Source of the DNA: Sulfuritalea sp.
GTDB lineage: Bacteria > Pseudomonadota > Gammaproteobacteria > Burkholderiales > Rhodocyclaceae
Assembly: GCA_016710465.1 (NCBI GenBank)
Contig: JADJVS010000016.1
Span: 1-64,000, forward strand
DNA length: 64,000 nucleotides
Reading direction: 5' to 3'
Shown: positions 8,840 to 18,053 of the stretch, one piece after another
Position numbering within the stretch: the first letter of the stretch is position 1
How the letters are laid out: every line of letters begins with the position of its first letter
Program-made: the position numbers and the translations under genes
Notes under the pieces: generated by a model
What the model was told of the DNA's origin: nothing
Databases searched by the model: none
Seen by the model: the letters and a program-made list of their open reading frames with translations, nothing else

Positions 8840-10024
8840 ATGGCCGGTAAAGCAAGTTTCAACTGGGAAGATCCGCTGCTGCTCGACCAGCAGCTCACCG
8901 AAGACGAGCGCATGGTGCGCGACGCCGCCGCCGCCTATGCCCAGGACAAGCTGGCGCCGCGCGTGCTGGAAGCCTTCCGCAACGAGCAGACCGATCCGGC
9001 GATCTTCCGCGAGATGGGCGAACTAGGCCTGCTCGGCACCACGATTCCCGAGGAATACGGCGGCGCCGGCCTCAACTACGTGTGCTACGGCCTTGCCGCG
9101 CGCGAAGTCGAGCGCGTCGATTCCGGCTATCGCTCGATGATGAGCGTGCAGTCCTCGCTGGTCATGGTCCCGATCAACGAGTTCGGCAACGAAGCAACCA
9201 AGCGCAAGTACCTGCCGAAACTGGCCACCGGCGAGTTGATTGGCTGCTTCGGCCTGACCGAACCCAACCACGGCTCCGACCCCGGCTCGATGGTCACTCG
9301 CGCCCGCGCCGTCCCCGGCGGCTACAGTCTGTCGGGTTCCAAGATGTGGATCACCAACAGCCCGATCGCCGATGTCTTCGTGGTCTGGGCCAAGGATGAC
9401 GGCGGTCAGATCCGCGGTTTCGTGCTGGAGAAAGGCTGGAAGGGCCTTACCGCGCCGGCGATCCACGGCAAGGTCGGCCTGCGCGCCTCGATCACCGGCG
9501 AGATCGTCATGGACGAGGTGTTCTGCCCCGAGGAGAACGCCTTCCCCGAGGTGCGCGGCCTCAAGGGGCCATTCACCTGCCTCAATTCGGCCCGCTACGG
9601 CATCGCCTGGGGCGCACTGGGTGCGGCCGAGTTCTGCTGGCACACCGCGCGCCAGTACACGCTGGACCGCAAGCAGTTCGGCCGCCCGCTGGCTGCCAAC
9701 CAGTTGGTTCAGTTGAAGCTCGCCAACATGCAGACCGAGATCACCATGGCGCTGCAGGGCTGCCTGCGTTTGGGACGCATGAAGGACGAAGGCACGGCGG
9801 CGGTCGAGATCACCTCGATCATGAAGCGCAACTCCTGCGGCAAGTCGCTCGACATCGCCCGCATGGCGCGCGACATGCTCGGCGGCAACGGCATTTCCGA
9901 CGAGTTCGGCGTGATCCGCCATGTGGTCAATCTGGAAGTGGTGAATACCTACGAGGGGACGCACGACGTCCACGCGCTGATCCTGGGACGCGCGATGACA
10001 GGGATTCCCGCTTTCGGCGGATAG
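8840..10024 (+). CDS. gcdH: Glutaryl-CoA dehydrogenase
   Basis: A 394-residue acyl-CoA dehydrogenase. Typical are the N-terminal [61 protein letters not shown] and the C-terminal [15 protein letters not shown], whose glutamate is the catalytic base of glutaryl-CoA dehydrogenases. The enzyme oxidises and decarboxylates glutaryl-CoA to crotonyl-CoA, using FAD and electron-transfer flavoprotein. AAGGAAGGA precedes the ATG at 8840. It completes the lower benzoyl-CoA route in this operon. Distinction from the purely oxidising anaerobic form cannot be made by eye. Confidence 0.9.
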   Translation: MAGKASFNWEDPLLLDQQLTEDERMVRDAAAAYAQDKLAPRVLEAFRNEQTDPAIFREMGELGLLGTTIPEEYGGAGLNYVCYGLAAREVERVDSGYRSMMSVQSSLVMVPINEFGNEATKRKYLPKLATGELIGCFGLTEPNHGSDPGSMVTRARAVPGGYSLSGSKMWITNSPIADVFVVWAKDDGGQIRGFVLEKGWKGLTAPAIHGKVGLRASITGEIVMDEVFCPEENAFPEVRGLKGPFTCLNSARYGIAWGALGAAEFCWHTARQYTLDRKQFGRPLAANQLVQLKLANMQTEITMALQGCLRLGRMKDEGTAAVEITSIMKRNSCGKSLDIARMARDMLGGNGISDEFGVIRHVVNLEVVNTYEGTHDVHALILGRAMTGIPAFGG

Positions 10025-10098
10025 GCGTAAATTTGCCCTGCACCGGCCTGCGGGCCGGGCAGCGGATACCCCGTTGCGGAGCGGAGGAGGAGACATTC

Positions 10099-11679
10099 AT
10101 GCCAGAACTGAGTAGTGCCGATCACGGCGTATCACCACCCCGGGTGCGCATCCCGCGCCAGTACAACGCCGCCTCGGATCTGATCCAGCGCAACCTGCTG
10201 GCCGGGCGCGGCAACAAGCCGGCCTTCATCGACGACGCCGGCAGCCATACCTACGGTGAGCTTGCCGAGCGCGTCAACCGCTTCGGCAATGTGCTGACCG
10301 GGCTGGGCATGCGGCAGGAGGAGCGGGTGATGTTGTGCCTGCTCGACAGCATCGATTTTCCCACCGCCTTTCTTGGCAGCATCCAGGCCGGGATCGTGCC
10401 GATCGCCGCCAACACGCTGCTGACGGCCAAGGATTACGACTTCATGCTCGGCGACTCGCGCGCCCGCACGCTGGTGGTGTCGGAGGCCCTCTGGCCGGCC
10501 TTCGAGGGCATCGTCGACAAGCATCCGACGCTGAAGAACGTCATCGTCTCTGGCAAGGACGGCAAGGGCCGCCTGCTGATGAGCGAGCTGATGGCCAAGG
10601 CCGGCACCTCCTTCGAACCCGCGGAAACGACCGGCGACGATTTCTGCTTCTGGCTGTATTCCTCCGGCTCGACCGGCGCGCCCAAGGGCACGGTGCATCT
10701 GCATTCGCACCTGATCCAGACGGCTGAACTGTATGGCGTCGGCGTGCTCGGCATCCGTGAAAATGACCTGGTATTTTCCGCCGCCAAGCTGTTCTTCGCC
10801 TACGGGCTGGGCAATGGCATGACCTTTCCCATGGCGGTGGGCGCCACGGCCATCCTGATGGGCGAACGGCCGACGCCGCAGGCTGTGTTCCAGCGCCTGC
10901 GCCAGCACCAGCCGACCATTTTCTACGGCGTGCCGACGCTTTATGCCGGCCTGCTGGCGAGCCCGGAGATGCTCAAGCGCGGCGAAATCGCGCCGCTGCG
11001 CGTATGCACCTCCGCCGGCGAGGCCTTGCCCGCCGACATCGGCAAGCGCTGGACGGAAACCCTCGGCGTCGAAATCCTCGACGGCATCGGCTCGACCGAG
11101 ATGCTGCACATCTTCCTTTCCAACCGCGCCGGCGAAGTGCGCTACGGCACCACCGGCAAGCCGGTGCCGGGCTACGAGGTGCGCCTGATCGGCGAGGACG
11201 GCAATGTCGTGGCCTCGGGCGAGATCGGCGAGTTGCAGATCAAGGGCCCGAGCGCCGCCGCGCTCTACTGGAACAATCGCGAGAAGTCGCGCCACACCTT
11301 CATGGGCGACTGGACGCGCAGCGGCGACAAGTACATCGAGATCGAAGGCGGCTATTACCAGTATTGCGGCCGTTCCGACGACATGCTCAAGGTTTCCGGC
11401 ATCTACGTCTCTCCCTTCGAGGTAGAGGCGGCCCTGATGACCCATCCGGACATCCTCGAAGCGGCGGTGGTGGCGCATGCCGATACCGACGAATTGATCA
11501 AGCCCAAGGCCTACGTGGTGCTGAAGCCGGGCATCGCGGCTTCGCCCCAACTGACCGAGGCGCTCAAGCTCCATGTCAAGGAGAAGCTCGCACCGTACAA
11601 GTACCCGCGCTGGATCGAATTCGTCGCCGAACTGCCGAAGACGGCGACCGGCAAGATCCAGCGTTTCAAGCTGCGTTGA
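10099..11679 (+). CDS. Benzoate-CoA ligase
   Basis: A 526-residue AMP-forming acyl-CoA synthetase, probably BadA/BclA type. The P-loop-like YSSGSTGAPKGTVHLHSH, the adenylate motif DGIGSTEMLHIF, GDWTRSGDKY and the C-terminal catalytic lysine in PKTATGKIQRFKLR are all present. The KLFFAYGLGNGMTFPM segment is typical of benzoate-CoA ligases. It activates benzoate (or a close analogue) with ATP and CoA, the entry step of the pathway encoded upstream. ATG 10099 is preferred because GGAGGAGG lies just before it; an upstream in-frame ATG at 10033 lacks this. Confidence 0.9.
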   Translation: MPELSSADHGVSPPRVRIPRQYNAASDLIQRNLLAGRGNKPAFIDDAGSHTYGELAERVNRFGNVLTGLGMRQEERVMLCLLDSIDFPTAFLGSIQAGIVPIAANTLLTAKDYDFMLGDSRARTLVVSEALWPAFEGIVDKHPTLKNVIVSGKDGKGRLLMSELMAKAGTSFEPAETTGDDFCFWLYSSGSTGAPKGTVHLHSHLIQTAELYGVGVLGIRENDLVFSAAKLFFAYGLGNGMTFPMAVGATAILMGERPTPQAVFQRLRQHQPTIFYGVPTLYAGLLASPEMLKRGEIAPLRVCTSAGEALPADIGKRWTETLGVEILDGIGSTEMLHIFLSNRAGEVRYGTTGKPVPGYEVRLIGEDGNVVASGEIGELQIKGPSAAALYWNNREKSRHTFMGDWTRSGDKYIEIEGGYYQYCGRSDDMLKVSGIYVSPFEVEAALMTHPDILEAAVVAHADTDELIKPKAYVVLKPGIAASPQLTEALKLHVKEKLAPYKYPRWIEFVAELPKTATGKIQRFKLR

Positions 11680-11700
11680 TCGGCGGCTGAGGCCTGCCTC

Positions 11701-12384
11701 ATGCGCGTCCTGATCATCGAGGACGACCTCGACATTGCAGGCAACCTCTACGAATTCCTTGAGGGACGCGGCAATGTCGCCGATCTGGCGCGTGACGGCG
11801 TCACCGGCCTGCACCTCGCGGTGTCCGGTGACTTTGATGCCATCGTGCTCGACCTCGGGCTGCCCGGCGTCGATGGGCTGTGCCTGTGCCGCAAGCTGCG
11901 CGGCGAGGCGAAGCAGGACGTACCCATCCTGATTCTCACCGCGCGCGACCTGCTCGACGACAAGCTGGCGGCCTTCGAATGCGGCGCCGACGACTATCTG
12001 GTGAAACCCTTCGCCCTGCGCGAGGTGGAGGCGCGGCTCAACGCGCTGGTGGTGCGGCGGCGCGGGCGCGTGGTGAACAAGCGCCTGAGCTACCAGGCGA
12101 TCGAATACGATCCCGACAAGCTGGCGGTGACGGTGGACGGGCGCTCGGTGCATCTTTCCCGCAAGTGCCTGCGCCTGCTGGAAATGCTGATCGCGGCGCC
12201 GCATCGCGTGTTTGCCCGCGCCGAGCTGGAGCGCGAGCTGTGGGGCGACGAGCAGCCCCAGAGCGACTCCCTGCGCAGCCACATGCACATGCTGCGCCGC
12301 GCCCTGACCGACACCCGCGGTCACGCGCCGATCGAAACCGTGCATGGCGTGGGCTATCGCTTCGCCGCGCAGGACGACCGCTGA
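11701..12384 (+). CDS. OmpR-family response regulator
   Basis: A 227-residue two-component regulator. The receiver domain shows the acidic IIEDDLD pocket, the phosphoacceptor Asp in IVLDLGLPG and the conserved lysine in VKPF. The C-terminal winged helix ends with IETVHGVGYRF, typical of OmpR/PhoB DNA-binding domains. It lies 21 bases after the benzoate-CoA ligase and upstream of a sensor kinase, so it may control the benzoate genes or the adjacent importer. The RR-kinase junction is interrupted by a small inverted-repeat element. Confidence 0.9.
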   Translation: MRVLIIEDDLDIAGNLYEFLEGRGNVADLARDGVTGLHLAVSGDFDAIVLDLGLPGVDGLCLCRKLRGEAKQDVPILILTARDLLDDKLAAFECGADDYLVKPFALREVEARLNALVVRRRGRVVNKRLSYQAIEYDPDKLAVTVDGRSVHLSRKCLRLLEMLIAAPHRVFARAELERELWGDEQPQSDSLRSHMHMLRRALTDTRGHAPIETVHGVGYRFAAQDDR

Positions 12385-12388
12385 GCGC

Positions 12389-12526
12389 CTGTGAATAAAT
12401 CTACTGCGCGTGCCGGATCGGGGCTTGGGCGGTGCTCGCTATCCTCATGCACGACAAAGTGCATTCCGGTAGCTGCGCTCCGGCCGCACCCCGCTGCGGC
12501 CCGCTCGCTACGATTTCTTCACAGGC
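12389..12526. repeat. MITE-like inverted-repeat element between regulator and kinase genes
   Basis: A 138-base segment bounded by CTGTGAATAAATC and GATTTCTTCACAG, which are inverted repeats (one mismatch; the wider match 12384-12401 against 12512-12529 is 17 of 18). It is flanked by the 9-base direct repeat GCTGAGCGC at 12380-12388 and 12527-12535, as expected for a target duplication. It has no open frame of note and carries inner palindromic stretches (CGGCCGCACCCCGCTGCGG). It separates two genes that usually overlap or abut. Confidence 0.65.
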
Positions 12527-12547
12527 GCTGAGCGCGGCCGGCCGCGC

Positions 12548-13891
12548 ATGTCCCGCAACCCTCGCCGCAGCCTGCGTCTCAAGCTGGCGTTGAGCTTTGC
12601 CCTGGCCGGCCTGGTGCTGGTGCTGATTCATGCCGTTGCCATCCAGCGGCTCAATCGCCAGCAGGAAGCCCAGCTCATCGACCAGATCGTTTCGGATGAA
12701 ATGGAAGCCCTGCTCGAACAGTACGAGCGCCAGGGCCGCCTCGACGGCCCGCCCTATCGCGCCTTGCAGCGCTACCAGGTGCGCCCGGACACCGAAGCGC
12801 TGTCGCTGCGCAAGTGGTTCCGCGCCAGTTGGCTGGTGCAGGGTTTCGTCGCCCGCAACGAGGCCGAACGCGACCAGTTGCCGGACGAACTGCGCCGGCT
12901 CGCACCCGGCTTCCACGATGTCGGCCAGGGCGACGACCGCTATCGCGTGGAAGTGCGCGAGATTGGCAGCATTGCCTTCATCGTCGCCTACTCGGTATCG
13001 CTGCACGACGAGCGCGGGCGGCATTTCACCCTCGCCCTGGCGGTCAGCGCCCTGATCACCACGCTGGTCACGATGCTGGTCGGATTCTGGCTGGCCGGTC
13101 GGCTGACGCGCCAGATCGTCGATCTCGCGCATCGCGTGCGCCAGCTCGATGGCAAGCATGCCGGCGAGGCGCTGGAGCCTCACTATCCCGAGCGCGAGGT
13201 CGCCGAATTGGCGGCGGCCTTCGACGGCTACCACGAGCGCACGGTGCGCCTGCTGGAGCGCGAGCGCGCGTTCACCGCCGACGTCAGCCACGAATTGCGC
13301 ACGCCGCTGACCGCGATCCAGACCACCTGTGAACTGATGCTGGAGGACGCCGGTTTGTCGTCCAGAATCCGGGCCCGCGTGGACAAGATTTCCGCGGCCA
13401 CGATGCGCCTGACGGAGTTGGTGAATGCCTTTTTGTTGATGGCGCGCGAGGAGGCCGACGGCATCAGCAGCGAGGTGGATTTGCGCGAATGCATCGAGGA
13501 GGCGGCCGAGAGCGTGCGCGATCGCGCCGGGGCCAAGGGGCTGATGCTGGTGATAGATCCGGGTGAGACGGTGCGCCTGCGGGCGCCGCGGCGGGCGCTG
13601 CATGTCGTGCTGTCGAATCTGCTGGCGAATGCCGTGAGTTATACCGAACACGGCTCGGTGAACTTGAGCAGCCGCGGCGGCACCATTGAGATCACCGATA
13701 CCGGCCCCGGCGTGGCGCCTGATCGCATTCCGGAGTTGTTTCGCCGTTTCCATCGCGGCGACGCGCGTGGTGGCGATGGCTATGGTCTGGGCCTGGCGAT
13801 CGTCAAGCGCATCTGCGAGCAGGCGGGCTGGAAGATCGCCGTCGAAGCGCGCGACGAGGGTGGCACCCGCATCAAACTGATCCTGATTTGA
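12548..13891 (+). CDS. Sensor histidine kinase
   Basis: A 447-residue membrane kinase. Residues about 12-33 (LKLALSFALAGLVLVLIHAV) and 158-182 (LALAVSALITTLVTMLVGFW) are membrane segments enclosing a periplasmic sensor region of about 125 residues. They are followed by a HAMP-like linker, the phosphorylated histidine in VSHELRTPLTAI, the N box VLSNLLANAVSY, and glycine boxes ITDTGPGV and GYGLGLAIV. It is the partner of the OmpR-type regulator upstream. The signal sensed is unknown; an aromatic acid or redox cue is plausible from context. Confidence 0.9.
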   Translation: MSRNPRRSLRLKLALSFALAGLVLVLIHAVAIQRLNRQQEAQLIDQIVSDEMEALLEQYERQGRLDGPPYRALQRYQVRPDTEALSLRKWFRASWLVQGFVARNEAERDQLPDELRRLAPGFHDVGQGDDRYRVEVREIGSIAFIVAYSVSLHDERGRHFTLALAVSALITTLVTMLVGFWLAGRLTRQIVDLAHRVRQLDGKHAGEALEPHYPEREVAELAAAFDGYHERTVRLLERERAFTADVSHELRTPLTAIQTTCELMLEDAGLSSRIRARVDKISAATMRLTELVNAFLLMAREEADGISSEVDLRECIEEAAESVRDRAGAKGLMLVIDPGETVRLRAPRRALHVVLSNLLANAVSYTEHGSVNLSSRGGTIEITDTGPGVAPDRIPELFRRFHRGDARGGDGYGLGLAIVKRICEQAGWKIAVEARDEGGTRIKLILI

Positions 13892-13993
13892 CAAGAATTT
13901 GACGTTCCCATGACGGGGATTTGATGTTCACTTCCTATACTGGGCCGCCATTCGGATCAATGTGCGAGTATCCGGTTCCAATCTCACGCGGGT

Positions 13994-14024
13994 TTGACGC
14001 CAGCGGATTGGGTGCTGTTATAGT
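13994..14024 (+). promoter_or_regulatory. Candidate sigma70 promoter for the ABC importer genes
   Basis: TTGACG at 13994-13999 and TATAGT at 14019-14024, with a 19-base spacer, lie 62 bases before the ATG of the substrate-binding protein gene. The spacer is two bases longer than optimal. Confidence 0.4.
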
Positions 14025-14086
14025 CAGACGCGTTTCGCAATGGCCGAAAGACAGGCCGCACACACAACAACCATGGAGGAGTAACA

Positions 14087-15295
14087 ATGAGCCAGAACGA
14101 CAAGGATGTTTTTGCCCGCCGCGGGTTCCTCAAGGGAACAGCGGCCATCGCCGGCGCCACCGCGGTTGGAACGCTGCTGCCGGCAGCCGCCGCCGTGGCG
14201 CAACAGTCCAAGCTGAAAATCGGCCTGATGTTGCCCTACACCGGTACCTTCGCCCAGCTTGGCGTCGCCATCACCAACGGCTTCAAGCTGGCGGTCGATG
14301 AGCGTGGCGGCAAGCTGGCCGGGCGCGAAATCGAATTCGTCACCGTGGATGACGAATCCAACCCGGCCAAGGCGCCGGAAAATGTCAACAAGCTGGTGCA
14401 GCGCGACAAGGTCGATGTGGTCATCGGCACCGTGCATTCCGGCGTGGTGATGGGCATGGCCAAGGTGCTCAAGGAATCCGGCACGCTGTGGATCAACCCC
14501 AACGGCGGCGCCGGCGCGATGACCGGCGCGATGTGCGCGCCCAACTTCTTCCGCACCTCCTTCTCCAACTGGCAGACCACGCACGCGCTGGGCAAGGTGC
14601 TCAAGGCCAAGGGCCACAAGACGGCCGTCTTCATCACCTGGAAGTACGCCGCCGGCGAGGAAATGATGGAAGGCTTCAAGGAAGGCTTCGAGAAGGAAGG
14701 CGGCAAACTGGTCAAGGAGCTGTACACGCCCTTCCCGCAGGTCGAATTCCAGGCGCTGCTGACCGAGATCGCCAGCATCAAGCCGGACGCCGTGGTGGCT
14801 TTCTTTGCCGGTGGCGGCGCCGCCAAGTTCCTCAAGGATTACCAGGCCGCCGGCCTCAAGGGCAAGATTCCGCTGTATGGCTCGGGCTTCCTCACCGATG
14901 GCGTGCTCGATGCCGTGGGCGATGCCGGCGAAGGCGTGGAGACCACGCTGCATTATGCCGACGGCCTCGACACCAAGAAGGACAAGGCCTTCCGCCTCGC
15001 CTACGCCAAAACCTTCAAGCTGCAGCCTGATGTGTATGCGGTGCAGGGCTACGACGCCGGCCAACTGCTGGCGGCCGGTCTCGACGCCGTCAAGGGCAAC
15101 GTCGCCGACAAGGCCGGCGTGATCAAGGGCATGGAAGCCGCCAAGATCGACAGCCCGCGCGGCGTGTGGACGCTCTCCAAGGCGCACAACCCGGTGCAGG
15201 ACATGTATCTGCGCAAGGTGGTCGGCAAGGAGAACAAGTCGCAGGGCGTGGCCTGGAAGGCACTGGCCGATCCGGCTCGCGGCTGCAAGGCCTGA
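14087..15295 (+). CDS. ABC importer substrate-binding protein (branched-chain amino acid/aromatic acid type)
   Basis: A 402-residue periplasmic binding protein. The N-terminus has a twin-arginine-like signal, RRGFLKGTAAIAGATAVG, with a likely cut after AAAVAQQ. The mature part starts KLKIGLMLPYTGTFAQLG, the type I binding-protein fold of the LivJ/HAAT family. GGAGGAG precedes ATG 14087. The four permease and ATPase genes follow after a terminator. Beside a benzoate operon such importers commonly take up aromatic acids, so benzoate or a relative is the likely ligand; amino acids are the alternative. Confidence 0.88.
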   Translation: MSQNDKDVFARRGFLKGTAAIAGATAVGTLLPAAAAVAQQSKLKIGLMLPYTGTFAQLGVAITNGFKLAVDERGGKLAGREIEFVTVDDESNPAKAPENVNKLVQRDKVDVVIGTVHSGVVMGMAKVLKESGTLWINPNGGAGAMTGAMCAPNFFRTSFSNWQTTHALGKVLKAKGHKTAVFITWKYAAGEEMMEGFKEGFEKEGGKLVKELYTPFPQVEFQALLTEIASIKPDAVVAFFAGGGAAKFLKDYQAAGLKGKIPLYGSGFLTDGVLDAVGDAGEGVETTLHYADGLDTKKDKAFRLAYAKTFKLQPDVYAVQGYDAGQLLAAGLDAVKGNVADKAGVIKGMEAAKIDSPRGVWTLSKAHNPVQDMYLRKVVGKENKSQGVAWKALADPARGCKA

Positions 15296-15312
15296 CCCAG
15301 GCCGGACAATCA

Positions 15313-15340
15313 GGGCGGTAGGTGACTACCGCCCTTCTCT
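15313..15340 (+). terminator. Intrinsic terminator after the binding-protein gene
   Basis: A perfect 9-base stem GGGCGGTAG / CTACCGCCC with a GTGA loop, followed by TTCTCTT. It lies 18 bases after the stop and would reduce transcription into the permease genes, giving more binding protein than permease. Confidence 0.75.
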
Positions 15341-15392
15341 TGTCCGCTATTCGTAGCCATCGAGATACATCCGCCTTTTTGCTGAATCCCAA

Positions 15393-15419
15393 TTCACCGT
15401 AGCGCCAGCGCCGACTCTT
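15393..15419 (-). repeat. Copy of the dispersed AAGAGTCGGCGCTGGCG repeat
   Basis: On the minus strand this reads AAGAGTCGGCGCTGGCG then CTACGGTGAA. It lies in the gap between the terminator and livH, 16 bases before the livH start. See the entry at 2470. Confidence 0.55.
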
Positions 15420-15434
15420 CGACCCAGCCACGCC

Positions 15435-16301
15435 ATGGACCTCGCCTTCATCCTCATCCAGTTGCTCAACGGCCTGCAATACGGCCTGTTGCTGTTCCTG
15501 GTATCGAGCGGGCTGACGCTGGTGTTCGGCATCATGGGCATCATCAACCTGGCGCACGGCAGCTTCTACATGGTCGGCGCCTACCTCGCGTGGTCGCTGG
15601 CCAGCATGACCGGCAACCTCGCCACGGCCATCGCCATTGCCATCCCGCTCACCGTGGTGCTCGGCATGGCGCTGGAAAAACTGCTGTTCCGCCAGCTTTA
15701 CACCCGCGACCACCTTTACCAGGTGCTGCTGACCTACGGCCTGATCCTGGTCTTCGAAGAGCTGCGCTCCATCATCTGGGGCGACGACGTGCATGGCGTC
15801 GCCGTGCCGGCCTTGCTCAATGCCTCGATCCCGCTGACCGAAAATCTTTCCTACCCGGTCTATCGCCTGGCGATCTCCGGCGTCTGCCTGCTGCTGGCCT
15901 TCGCGCTCTATGTGCTGATCCAGAAGACGCGGCTGGGCATGATGATCCGCGCCGGCGCCAGCAATCGCGACATGGTGCAGTCGCTGGGCATCGACATCAA
16001 GCTGATCTACACCCTGGTGTTCGCGATGGGCGTGGCCCTGGCGGCCTTTGCCGGCATGATCAACGCGCCGCTGTCCTCGGTGACGCCGAACATGGGCAGC
16101 CACGTGCTGATCATCTGTTTTGTCGTCGTGGTGATCGGCGGTATTGGTTCGGTCAAGGGCGCCATGGCGGCTTCCTTGATGATCGGTCTGGCCGAAACCT
16201 TCGGCCAGGTGCTGGTTCCCGAAGTCGCCGGCATGATCGTCTATGTGCTGATGGCCATCGTGCTGGTGTGGCGGCCGGAAGGCCTGTTCGGACGCAAGTG
16301 A
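15435..16301 (+). CDS. ABC importer permease, LivH type
   Basis: A 288-residue inner-membrane permease with about eight hydrophobic segments. FILIQLLNGLQYGLLLFLVSS at the start and GIMGIINLAHGSFYMVGAY near residue 36 are characteristic of LivH. It pairs with LivM to form the channel. The stop overlaps the start of the next gene by one base, showing translational coupling. Confidence 0.9.
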   Translation: MDLAFILIQLLNGLQYGLLLFLVSSGLTLVFGIMGIINLAHGSFYMVGAYLAWSLASMTGNLATAIAIAIPLTVVLGMALEKLLFRQLYTRDHLYQVLLTYGLILVFEELRSIIWGDDVHGVAVPALLNASIPLTENLSYPVYRLAISGVCLLLAFALYVLIQKTRLGMMIRAGASNRDMVQSLGIDIKLIYTLVFAMGVALAAFAGMINAPLSSVTPNMGSHVLIICFVVVVIGGIGSVKGAMAASLMIGLAETFGQVLVPEVAGMIVYVLMAIVLVWRPEGLFGRK

Positions 16302-17299
16302 TGCCGGGGAACGCAATCAGCCGTGCCTTGCCCTGGGTCATCGTCGGACTGCTGGCGCTGTTTCCGGTGCTCGACAGCACCTTCTACACACAACTCCTCA
16401 CCAAGGTGCTGATCATGGCCATCTTCGCCATGAGCCTCGACCTGCTGGTCGGCTATACCGGCCTCGTCAGCTTTGGCCATGCCGCCTACTTCGGGCTCGC
16501 CGGTTACGCGCTGGCCCTGATGGGGCCGAAGTACGAAGCCGCCAGCCTGTGGTGGACCCTGCCGGGCGCCATCGGTATCTGCGTGGTGTTTGCCCTGGTC
16601 ACCGGCCTGGTGGTGCTGCGCACGCGCGGCATTTACTTCATCATGGTGACGCTGGCCTTCGCCCAGATGCTGTTCTTCGTCTTCCACGATACCAAGCTCG
16701 GCGGCGGCTCCGATGGCGTCTACATCTATGCCAAGCCGACCATGAATCTCGGCGAGACGGTGTTGGTGACCCTCGAAAAGCTCGACCAGTTCTACTGGCT
16801 GGTGCTGTTCTTCACCGCCGCAACCTACTTTTTGTTGCGCCGGATTCTTGGCTCCAGTTTCGGCCGCGCGCTGATGGGCATCAAGGTCAACGAGCATCGC
16901 ATGCGCGCCCTGGGTTTCCCGGTGTTTCGTTACCAGTTGGCGAGCTTTGCCCTGGCTGGTGGCCTGGCCGGGCTCGCCGGTTATCTGGCGGCGGTGCAAT
17001 TCGGCTTCGTCAATCCCGAGATCCTTTCCTGGCACCAGTCCGGGGCCGTGCTGATGATGGTCATCCTCGGTGGCATGGGCACGCTGCACGGCGCGGTGAT
17101 CGGCGCCTTCGCCTTCGTCCTGTTGCAGGAGGTGCTGTCCAACCAGGCCTGGTTTGGCATCGCCGCCAAACACTGGCAACTGGCGATGGGCATCCTGATC
17201 ATGCTGGTCGCGCTCTACCTGCCGCAGGGCCTGGCCGGGCTGATGGCGAAACTCCAGCGCAAGCCGCCGGCGGAAGCCGAGGAGGGCGCCGATGTCTGA
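16301..17299 (+). CDS. ABC importer permease, LivM type
   Basis: A 332-residue membrane protein starting at ATG 16301 (overlap ATGA with livH). Typical LivM segments are MSLDLLVGYTGLVSFGHAAY and AGGLAGLAGYLAAVQFGFVN, and the C-terminus MLVALYLPQGLAGLMAKL. It is the second channel subunit. It overlaps the ATPase gene by eight bases. Confidence 0.9.
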   Translation: MPGNAISRALPWVIVGLLALFPVLDSTFYTQLLTKVLIMAIFAMSLDLLVGYTGLVSFGHAAYFGLAGYALALMGPKYEAASLWWTLPGAIGICVVFALVTGLVVLRTRGIYFIMVTLAFAQMLFFVFHDTKLGGGSDGVYIYAKPTMNLGETVLVTLEKLDQFYWLVLFFTAATYFLLRRILGSSFGRALMGIKVNEHRMRALGFPVFRYQLASFALAGGLAGLAGYLAAVQFGFVNPEILSWHQSGAVLMMVILGGMGTLHGAVIGAFAFVLLQEVLSNQAWFGIAAKHWQLAMGILIMLVALYLPQGLAGLMAKLQRKPPAEAEEGADV

Positions 17300-18053
17300 G
17301 GCCATCCTGCGCACCGAGGGCCTGACCAAGCGCTTCGGCGGCCTGGTCGCGGTCAGCGACGTCTCGCTCGACCTGCACGTCGGCGAAGTCCATGTCGTGA
17401 TCGGCCCCAACGGCGCCGGCAAGTCCACCCTGACCAACCTGCTGTCCGGCGACCTGCCGGCGACCTCGGGCCGCGTCATGCTCGACGGACGCGACATTGC
17501 CGGGCTGAGTTCCGACCAGATCTCGCGCATGGGCGTTGGCCGCAGCTACCAGAAGACCAACATCTTCCTGCCCTTCACGGTGTTTGAAAATGCCCGCCTC
17601 GCGGCGCAGTCGCGCACGCCATATGCCTTGCGCGTGTTCAGCCGCGCTGAAGCCTATGACGCGATCAATGCGCTGGCCAGTGCGGCGCTCGAATCCGCCG
17701 GCCTCGCGCATCGCGCCCAGCGCGTCGCCGCGACGCTGTCGCACGGCGAGCAGCGCCAGCTCGAAATTGCCATGTGCCTCGCCACCCAGCCGCGCGTGCT
17801 GCTGCTCGACGAGCCACTGGCCGGCATGGGGCCGCACGAGTCGCAGCGCATGGTCGAACTGATTAGCAAGCTGCGCAGCGATCACGCCATCATGCTCATC
17901 GAGCACGACATGGATGCGGTGTTCGCCCTCGCCAATCGCCTTACCGTGATGGTCAATGGCGAAGTGCTCGAAACCGGTTCGCCGGAGCAGGTGCGTTCCA
18001 GCCCGGCGGTGCAGGCCGCCTACCTGGGCGGCGAGGAGATGCTGCATGAGTGA
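17292..18053 (+). CDS. ABC importer ATPase, LivG type
   Basis: A 253-residue cytoplasmic ATPase. Walker A GPNGAGKST, signature LSHGEQRQLEIAM and Walker B VLLLDEPLAGMGPHE are all intact, and the H-loop lies in IEHDMDAVF. It energises the importer with the LivF-type subunit. Start at ATG 17292 inside the livM end. Confidence 0.91.
   Translation: MSEAILRTEGLTKRFGGLVAVSDVSLDLHVGEVHVVIGPNGAGKSTLTNLLSGDLPATSGRVMLDGRDIAGLSSDQISRMGVGRSYQKTNIFLPFTVFENARLAAQSRTPYALRVFSRAEAYDAINALASAALESAGLAHRAQRVAATLSHGEQRQLEIAMCLATQPRVLLLDEPLAGMGPHESQRMVELISKLRSDHAIMLIEHDMDAVFALANRLTVMVNGEVLETGSPEQVRSSPAVQAAYLGGEEMLHE

Noticed and set aside
10132..12345. Very long open frames on the strand opposite the benzoate ligase, transporter and molybdenum genes (up to 700-900 codons)
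   Set aside because: They are shadows caused by high GC and codon bias. Their products are His-, Arg- and Gly-rich, have no motifs, and they oppose genes with clear catalytic signatures.
13921..13960. TTGATG ... TATACT as a second promoter before the binding-protein gene
   Set aside because: The two boxes are only nine bases apart, too close for a sigma70 promoter; the pair at 13994-14024 is a better fit.
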